NCBI GenBank assembly: GCA_963848085.1
Contig: CAWKCE010000005.1
Coordinates: 682,001 to 746,000 of the forward strand
Direction of reading: 5' to 3'
DNA: 64,000 nt
Source: CAWKCE01 sp032127035
Lineage (GTDB): Bacteria; Actinomycetota; Actinomycetes; JAHEKZ01
Numbering within the stretch: the first letter of the stretch is position 1; every line of letters starts with the position of its first letter. The notes beneath the pieces were generated by a model. It saw only the letters and a program-made list of their open reading frames with translations, had not been told where the DNA came from and made no database searches. This document shows positions 59,399-64,000 of the stretch, piece after piece. The position numbers were made by a program, and so were the translations under genes.

Positions 59399-60025
59399 AT
59401 GGACGAGGTTGGCGTGGGGCCGCACCCATTGCCGTGGCCGGACGAGCCGTGGTTCGACCCGGAGCTGCTCGCCGCCGGAGACCGTCGCAACGTGGCCGAC
59501 CGGTTCCGTTACTGGACGACGGAGGCGATCGTGGCCGACCTGGACCGGCGTCGCCATCCGTTCCATGTCGCGATCGAGAACTGGCAGCACGACATGAACA
59601 TCGGCTCCGTGGTGCGCACCGCCAACGCCTTCCTCGCCCGGGAGGTCCACATCGTCGGTCGGCGGCGGTGGAACCGCAGGGGGGCGATGGTGACCGAGCG
59701 CTACCAGCACGTCCGTCACCACGAGGACGTCGCGGCCTTCTCGGCGTGGGCGAGGGACGCCCAGCTGTCGGTGCTGGGGGTGGACAACGTGCCTGGCTCG
59801 GTGGCTCTGGAGTCGTTCGACCTGCCCGAGACCTGCGTCTTCCTGTTCGGGCAGGAGGGGCCGGGGCTGTCACCGGCGGCCGTGGCCGGGTGCGGCTCGG
59901 TGCTGTCGATCGCGCAGTTCGGTTCCACCCGGTCGATCAACGCCGGAGCCGCTGCGGCCGTGGCGATGCACGCCTGGGTGCGGCGGCACGTCCTCGGCCA
60001 GCCGGTCACCCCGCCCCACCCCTGA
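59399..60025 (+). CDS. SpoU-family RNA 2'-O-methyltransferase
   Basis: A 208-residue SPOUT-class methyltransferase with motif 1 HDMNIGSVVRTANAFLAREV, motif 2 VFLFGQEGPGLSP and motif 3 LSIAQFGSTRSINAGAAAAV (SAM-binding knot). It probably methylates a tRNA or rRNA ribose. The order pyrE - SpoU - DedA resembles the mycobacterial neighbourhood. The first base after its stop begins copy 1 of a 52-bp palindromic repeat. Confidence 0.93.
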   Translation: MDEVGVGPHPLPWPDEPWFDPELLAAGDRRNVADRFRYWTTEAIVADLDRRRHPFHVAIENWQHDMNIGSVVRTANAFLAREVHIVGRRRWNRRGAMVTERYQHVRHHEDVAAFSAWARDAQLSVLGVDNVPGSVALESFDLPETCVFLFGQEGPGLSPAAVAGCGSVLSIAQFGSTRSINAGAAAAVAMHAWVRRHVLGQPVTPPHP

Positions 60026-60077
60026 CGCCAGGCCGCCACACTCACCCCGCGGCCCGCCGCAGGCTGGCGGTCTGCCG
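60026..60077 (+). repeat. 52-bp palindromic element, copy 1
   Basis: Ends CGCCAGGCCGCCA and TGGCGGTCTGCCG form an imperfect 13-bp inverted repeat around a C/G-rich centre with CCCCGCGG. It begins exactly after the TGA of the SpoU gene. Confidence 0.85.
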
Positions 60078-60103
60078 GAGATGCACGCGGCTCACCGGAG
60101 CTC

Positions 60104-61081
60104 CTATCCGCCAGGCCGCCAGAGCCACCCCGCGGCCCGCGGTGGGCTGGCGGTCTGGCGTGTTTGGGAGCGGGCACACGCGGCGCGGACCCGCTCACCG
60201 ACCGCCTCGGGGTGGTCCGTCAGATCAGCCCAGGTGAACCGCGCGACCTCGTACCCAGCCTCGCGCAGCCGGTCCTCGCGGAGCTTCTCCCGCCACAGGG
60301 CGGCCGGGTCGGTGCGGTACTTCAGCTGCCCGTCGAACTCGCCGACGACCCGCTCCGCACGCCAGAGGAAGTCCACGCGGCCGATGAGTCCGGCCGTGTC
60401 GTGCAGGTCGACCTGCAGATCGGGCGTCGGCAGCCCCTGCTCGACCATGACGACGCGCGCGAAGGACTCCCCGGCCGACTCGCTCCGACCGTCCGCGAAG
60501 GACACCACCCGGTCCACCCGCCGCGCGTGGCGAGGGAGGCCCTGCGCTGCCGCCTCCCGGAGCGCCGCCTCGCCCACGACCCCCTGCGCGAGGGCACTGT
60601 CGGCGATGACGACCGCATCGGCGAACGGCAGCTGCTGGGCGCAGTCGACGACCGTCCGGGCAGGGGCGGTGACCGACAGGGCGCCCACGGCGGCCACCTC
60701 GGCCGGGGCGAGCGGCAGCTGGTGCACGCGGAGCGCTCGGTAGGCGCGAGGTGGGCCTTCGGGGCGCGTGGCGTGGACGACAAGGCCCGGGCTGGTGCGC
60801 AGGTCGACGCGGTGGAGGGTGGCGGCGCTGATGTGGCTGAGAACCGCACCCGGCTCGAGCGCCAGGAGACCGGCCGCGGCCAGCAGTCGGTGCCGGGCCT
60901 CGCCATCGGCTACCTGCTCGACCTCCTCGCGGGTCGCGTAGACGCCCCGGCGCAGCGCCACCCAGCGCCCAGCCCGAACGCGGGCGCGGACCTCGTCGTC
61001 GGAGTAGCCGGCGGCGTACGACTGCGGTGCGGTGAACGCGCCGCACTGGGCGGCGGCGACGGGGACGAGCCCGGGGAGCAT
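60104..61081 (-). CDS. AbiEi-like / DUF559-type protein with nuclease-like C-terminal domain
   Basis: A 325-residue protein. The N-terminal winged-helix region (about 10-55, SDDEVRARVRAGRWVALRRG) is like the type IV toxin-antitoxin AbiEi domain. A middle beta domain follows (about 60-150). The C-terminal domain (about 200-295) has a Vsr/PD-(D/E)xK-like pattern: E205, RVDFLW with D237, VVGEFDG with E248, K254, then LREAGYEVARFTW. Members are common in actinobacteria but their function is not established. Its last 18 residues are encoded by copy 2 of the 52-bp repeat; copies 1 and 3 flank the gene. Confidence 0.75.
   Translation of the reverse strand: MLPGLVPVAAAQCGAFTAPQSYAAGYSDDEVRARVRAGRWVALRRGVYATREEVEQVADGEARHRLLAAAGLLALEPGAVLSHISAATLHRVDLRTSPGLVVHATRPEGPPRAYRALRVHQLPLAPAEVAAVGALSVTAPARTVVDCAQQLPFADAVVIADSALAQGVVGEAALREAAAQGLPRHARRVDRVVSFADGRSESAGESFARVVMVEQGLPTPDLQVDLHDTAGLIGRVDFLWRAERVVGEFDGQLKYRTDPAALWREKLREDRLREAGYEVARFTWADLTDHPEAVGERVRAACARSQTRQTASPPRAAGWLWRPGG
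60109..60160 (+). repeat. 52-bp palindromic element, copy 2
   Basis: Same orientation and length as copy 1, with 5-6 differences. It lies inside the 3' end of the nuclease-like gene and supplies its last 18 codons. Confidence 0.85.
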
Positions 61082-61166
61082 GCGACGAGGGTGCCCGGTC
61101 CGCCCGGGCGTCGGGGGCGTCGTCCACAGCCCGGCCGTTCTCGGCCGAAGGTGGCGCCGTTCCCTA

Positions 61167-61218
61167 CGGCAGACCGCCAGCCTCCCGGGGTGCGCCGCGG
61201 GGGTGTGGCGGCCTGGCG
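61167..61218 (-). repeat. 52-bp palindromic element, copy 3
   Basis: Inverted relative to copies 1 and 2 and again exactly 52 bp, with both 13-bp ends conserved and a variable centre. It lies just upstream of the nuclease-like gene and ends 3 bases before the -10 of the DUF3151 gene. Confidence 0.85.
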
Positions 61219-61220
61219 TG

Positions 61221-61226
61221 GACAAT
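61221..61226 (+). promoter_or_regulatory. -10 hexamer GACAAT of the DUF3151 gene
   Basis: GACAAT is followed by 7 nt and GTG 61234, a leaderless arrangement. Its -35 region falls inside palindromic copy 3. Confidence 0.5.
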
Positions 61227-61233
61227 GGGGGTC

Positions 61234-61656
61234 GTGACCATGACCCCTGGACAGGATCTGCTGGGCGGCCCGCCGCCGACGCTGCTGCCGGACGACGCCG
61301 CCGCCCGCGCGGCGCTCGACCGGGGCGACGACCCGCGTGCGGTCGCCGCCGCCCACCCGACGTACGCCCTGGCCTGGGCGCTGCTCGCCGGCCGCGCGCG
61401 CACCGAGGCAGACCCCGTCTCCGCCTACGCATTCGCCCGCACCGGCTACCACCGCAGCCTCGACCTGCTCCGGCGGAACGGGTGGAAGGGCCACGGGCCG
61501 GTGCCGTGGGAGCACCCCGGTAACGAGGGCTTCCTGCGCAGCCTGCACGAGCTCGCCGCTGCCGCCGCGGCCATCGGAGAGACGCCTGAGGCGGAGCGCT
61601 GCGCGACGTTCCTGCGTGACTCCAGCCCCAGCGCGGCCGCGGCGCTGCAGGGCTGA
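61234..61656 (+). CDS. DUF3151-family protein
   Basis: A 140-residue conserved actinobacterial protein with PPPTLLPDD, VAAAHPTYALAWALLAGRA and AYAFARTGYHRSLDLLRRNG (a TPR-like helical arrangement). A conserved WKGHGPVPWEHPGNEGFLRS follows. Function unknown; usually near purA, as here. GTG 61234 is chosen since it lies 7 nt after the -10; ATG 61225 and 61240 are alternatives. Confidence 0.9.
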   Translation: MTMTPGQDLLGGPPPTLLPDDAAARAALDRGDDPRAVAAAHPTYALAWALLAGRARTEADPVSAYAFARTGYHRSLDLLRRNGWKGHGPVPWEHPGNEGFLRSLHELAAAAAAIGETPEAERCATFLRDSSPSAAAALQG

Positions 61657-61659
61657 CCG

Positions 61660-62619
61660 ATGGCGGCCGAGGAGGTCCTCGTCGTCGGCGGGGGCATCTC
61701 CGGGGTCGCCTGCGCCCGAGTCCTGCAGGACGCCGGAGTGCCCGTCCGGGTCCGCGACCGCGGTCAGCGACTCGGTGGGCGGATGGCCGTCCGGACCGTC
61801 GACGGGCGCCCGGTGGACGTCGGCGCCTCGTACTTCACCGCCGACAGCCCGTCGTTCCGCACGCTGGTCGAGTCCTGGGTCGCGGCGGGCCTCGCCCGAC
61901 CCTGGACGGACACCTTCCACGTGGCCACGCCGGACGACGGCGTGACCGGCACGGTGACCGGGCCTGTTCGCTACGCCACCCCCGGCGGGCTGCGGTCACT
62001 GGTCGAGGCGCTGGCCGTGGGCCTGAGGGTCACCTCCGGGAACGAGGTGGAGTCCGTGACGAGCGGCCCGCTCGTCGACGGCGAGCCCTTCGCGGCGGTG
62101 GCGCTTGCCATGCCCGGTCCGCAGGCCGACGACCTCCTCCCCGCCGCACTGGCCGCGGAGGCGGCAGCCGCCCCACGGCTCTGGGAGCCCGCGTTGTCGT
62201 TGGTGGCCAGCTGGGACCACCGGACCTGGCGCGAGCTCGACGGCGTCTTTGTCCACGACTCACCCGTCCTCACGTGGGTCGCAGACGACGGTCGCCGCCG
62301 CGGCGACGGCGCCCCGGTCCTGGTGGCGCACTCCGACCCTGTCCTCGCCGCTGCCCACCTCGACGACCCGGAGGCGGCCATCCCGGTGATGCTCGACGAG
62401 CTCCGCCGAACCCTGCGGATCGACACCCTCCCGACCGCCCAGTTCGTCCAGCGCTGGTCTCTCGCCAAACCGGCGGACACCGTTGCGCCGCCGTTCCATC
62501 TCGGACCGGCTCGGGTCGGCCGGTGCGGTGACGGCTGGCACGGTCGGTCACGCATCGAGTCGGCCTACCTGTCGGGGGCCGCGCTCGGGCGCGGCATCCG
62601 CACGCTGCTCGGCGCGTGA
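61660..62619 (+). CDS. FAD-dependent amine oxidase-like (renalase-type) flavoprotein
   Basis: A 319-residue flavoprotein with the dinucleotide-binding loop VLVVGGGISGVACARVLQDA, the RLGGRM motif and DVGASYFTADSP, features of the renalase/amine oxidase family. The C-terminal motif GDGWHGRSRIESAYLSG contacts FAD. Possibly oxidises a reduced-nicotinamide-derived or amine substrate. It begins 3 bases after DUF3151 and is probably co-transcribed with it. Confidence 0.87.
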   Translation: MAAEEVLVVGGGISGVACARVLQDAGVPVRVRDRGQRLGGRMAVRTVDGRPVDVGASYFTADSPSFRTLVESWVAAGLARPWTDTFHVATPDDGVTGTVTGPVRYATPGGLRSLVEALAVGLRVTSGNEVESVTSGPLVDGEPFAAVALAMPGPQADDLLPAALAAEAAAAPRLWEPALSLVASWDHRTWRELDGVFVHDSPVLTWVADDGRRRGDGAPVLVAHSDPVLAAAHLDDPEAAIPVMLDELRRTLRIDTLPTAQFVQRWSLAKPADTVAPPFHLGPARVGRCGDGWHGRSRIESAYLSGAALGRGIRTLLGA

Positions 62620-62635
62620 CGCGCGCGCACTCCGC

Positions 62636-62641
62636 TACGCT
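62636..62641 (+). promoter_or_regulatory. -10 hexamer TACGCT upstream of purA
   Basis: TACGCT lies 36 nt before the purA ATG; the short leader contains CAGGGAG as ribosome-binding site. Confidence 0.4.
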
Positions 62642-62677
62642 TCCGCGGTAATCCCACCGGAACTCCAGGGAGCCACC

Positions 62678-63979
62678 ATGCCCGCGATCGTGCTCGTCGG
62701 TGCCCAATGGGGCGACGAGGGGAAGGGCAAGGCAACCGACCTCCTCGGGACGTCAGTCGACTACGTCGTGAAGTTCAACGGCGGGAACAACGCCGGACAC
62801 ACCGTGGTGATCCCGACCGAAGACGGCCCCCAGAAGTACGCGCTCCACCTGCTACCCAGCGGAATCCTGACCCCAGGTGTCACGCCGGTGATCGGCAACG
62901 GCGTTGTCATCGATCTCGGCGTGCTCTTCGAGGAGCTCGACGGCCTCGTCGAGCGCGGCGTCGACGTCTCGCAGCTCCTGGTCAGCGCCAACGCACACGT
63001 CATCGCCTCGTACAACCGCACGATCGACCGAGTCGTCGAACGGTTCCTCGGTAGCCGAAAGATCGGCACCACCGGTCGCGGCATCGGCCCGACGTATGCC
63101 GACAAGATGAACCGCATCGGGATCCGCGTACAGGACCTCTTCGACGAGAAGATCCTGCGCCAGAAGGTTGAGGGCGCCCTTGACCAGAAGAACCACCTGC
63201 TGGTCAAGGTCTACAACCGGCGCGCCATCGACGTCGACGAGGTCGTGGACGACCTGCTGCGCCACGCCGAGCGGCTGCGACCCATGGTGGCCGACACCTC
63301 GCTCCTGCTGGACCGTGCGCTCGACGACGGCCGCACCGTGCTGTTCGAGGGCGGGCAAGCCACTCTGCTCGACGTCGACCACGGCACCTACCCGTTCGTC
63401 ACGTCGTCCAACGCGACCAGTGGGGGGGCGTGCACCGGTGCCGGGATCGCGCCCAACCGCGTCGACCGGGTCATCGCCGTCGCGAAGGCCTACGTCACCC
63501 GGGTTGGCGAAGGCCCCTTCCCCACCGAGCTCCCCGACGGGGACGTGGACGGGGAACGGCTGCGCGCCGAGGGCCACGAGTTCGGCACCACGACCGGACG
63601 ACCGCGCCGTTGTGGCTGGTACGACGCAGTCCTGTCCCGTTACGCGGCGCGCGTCAACGGGGTCACCGACTTTGTTCTCACCAAGCTCGACGTGCTCAGC
63701 GGCTGGGAGCAGATCCCGGTGTGTGTCGGCTACGACGTGCACGGTGAGCGGCTGGACGAGATGCCCATGACGCAGACGGAGTTCCACCACGCCCGTCCCG
63801 CCTATGAGCTGTTGCCGGGCTGGCAGGAGGACCTGTCCGGAGCCCGGTCGTTCGCCGACCTTCCCCCGAACGCCCAGTCCTACGTGCGCGCGCTCGAAGA
63901 GATGTCCGGCGCGCCCATCTCCGCGATCGGGGTCGGTCCGGGGCGGGACCAGATCGTCCAGCTGCGTCCGCTCGTCTGA
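62678..63979 (+). CDS. purA: Adenylosuccinate synthetase
   Basis: A 433-residue enzyme that condenses IMP and aspartate with GTP in the first committed step to AMP. The P-loop and catalytic Asp/His are clear (GAQWGDEGKGK with D13, and GGNNAGHTV with H41). IMP binding is in IGTTGRGIGPTYADKMNR and in LFEGGQATLLDVDHGTYPFV. The aspartate loop is HEFGTTTGRPRRCGW and the guanine site is TKLDVLSG. Complete, with the stop 21 bases before the window's end. Confidence 0.97.
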   Translation: MPAIVLVGAQWGDEGKGKATDLLGTSVDYVVKFNGGNNAGHTVVIPTEDGPQKYALHLLPSGILTPGVTPVIGNGVVIDLGVLFEELDGLVERGVDVSQLLVSANAHVIASYNRTIDRVVERFLGSRKIGTTGRGIGPTYADKMNRIGIRVQDLFDEKILRQKVEGALDQKNHLLVKVYNRRAIDVDEVVDDLLRHAERLRPMVADTSLLLDRALDDGRTVLFEGGQATLLDVDHGTYPFVTSSNATSGGACTGAGIAPNRVDRVIAVAKAYVTRVGEGPFPTELPDGDVDGERLRAEGHEFGTTTGRPRRCGWYDAVLSRYAARVNGVTDFVLTKLDVLSGWEQIPVCVGYDVHGERLDEMPMTQTEFHHARPAYELLPGWQEDLSGARSFADLPPNAQSYVRALEEMSGAPISAIGVGPGRDQIVQLRPLV

Positions 63980-64000
63980 CCGGGTGCCCCTACCGCGGCC

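Overview
The window is a 64 kb piece of a high-GC actinobacterial chromosome. The evidence is the very G+C-rich third codon positions, many GTG starts, stop/start overlaps of the ATGA or GTGA type, a DevS/DevR (DosS/DosR) two-component pair, an HspR/HAIR-controlled dnaK operon, and a gene set (dcd, Rv0338c-type Fe-S oxidoreductase, dnaK-grpE-dnaJ-hspR, clpB, pyrE, SpoU methylase, DedA, DUF3151, purA) that as recalled also lies in one chromosomal neighbourhood in Mycobacterium. The genus cannot be fixed from the sequence alone. At least ten genes have a TANNNT-like -10 hexamer only 6-8 nt before the start codon, the usual layout of leaderless actinobacterial mRNAs.

Layout. 0-4 kb: the 3' end of a secreted-type protein, an SRPBCC protein, RsgA, a PIG-L deacetylase and a low-molecular-weight tyrosine phosphatase. 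4-10 kb: an aminotransferase / SDR / Lrp-type regulator / cupin cluster of unknown substrate, two EamA transporters and a HisC/Pat-like aminotransferase. 10-13 kb: the convergent DevS-like kinase and DevR-like regulator. 13-19 kb: a proline-rich membrane protein, a 2-oxo-acid dehydrogenase operon (E1alpha, E1beta, E2; no E3 in the window), a MatB-like malonyl-CoA synthetase and a nitrilase-family amidase. 19.6-25.5 kb: a rhodanese lipoprotein, a Cu-SOD-like protein, a translationally coupled ECF sigma / ZAS anti-sigma / ABC exporter operon, and a secreted trypsin-like protease. 25.8-34.2 kb: an NHLRC2-like thioredoxin/NHL protein, a methyltransferase, a FadE5-type acyl-CoA dehydrogenase with tandem operator-like palindromes, DUF202, an MMPL transporter with a membrane partner, and a small membrane protein.

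34.25-37.24 kb is the most striking segment. An intact tRNA-Gly(CCC) and a displaced copy of its 3' half form direct repeats around about 2.9 kb of visibly less GC-rich DNA that encodes a SigE-family sigma factor, a single-pass membrane protein and a secreted beta-propeller protein. No integrase gene is visible.

37.3-49 kb: Dcd, a membrane-bound Fe-S oxidoreductase, a large secreted protein, then the heat-shock operon dnaK-grpE-dnaJ-hspR followed by clpB. 49-54 kb: a DapC-like aminotransferase and a decaying-looking cluster: a cytochrome P450 pseudogene that has lost its haem-binding loop, an acyl-CoA dehydrogenase-like gene, a frameshifted SDR and a reductase/epimerase. 54-64 kb: an alpha/beta hydrolase, an ABC exporter, PyrE, a LemA pair, DedA, a SpoU methylase, a nuclease-like AbiEi/DUF559-type gene bracketed by three copies of a 52-bp palindromic element, DUF3151, a flavoprotein and PurA.

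Three otherwise conserved genes (near 23.45, 50.97 and 52.56 kb) each carry a frameshift that one added base would repair. They are either young pseudogenes or assembly errors.
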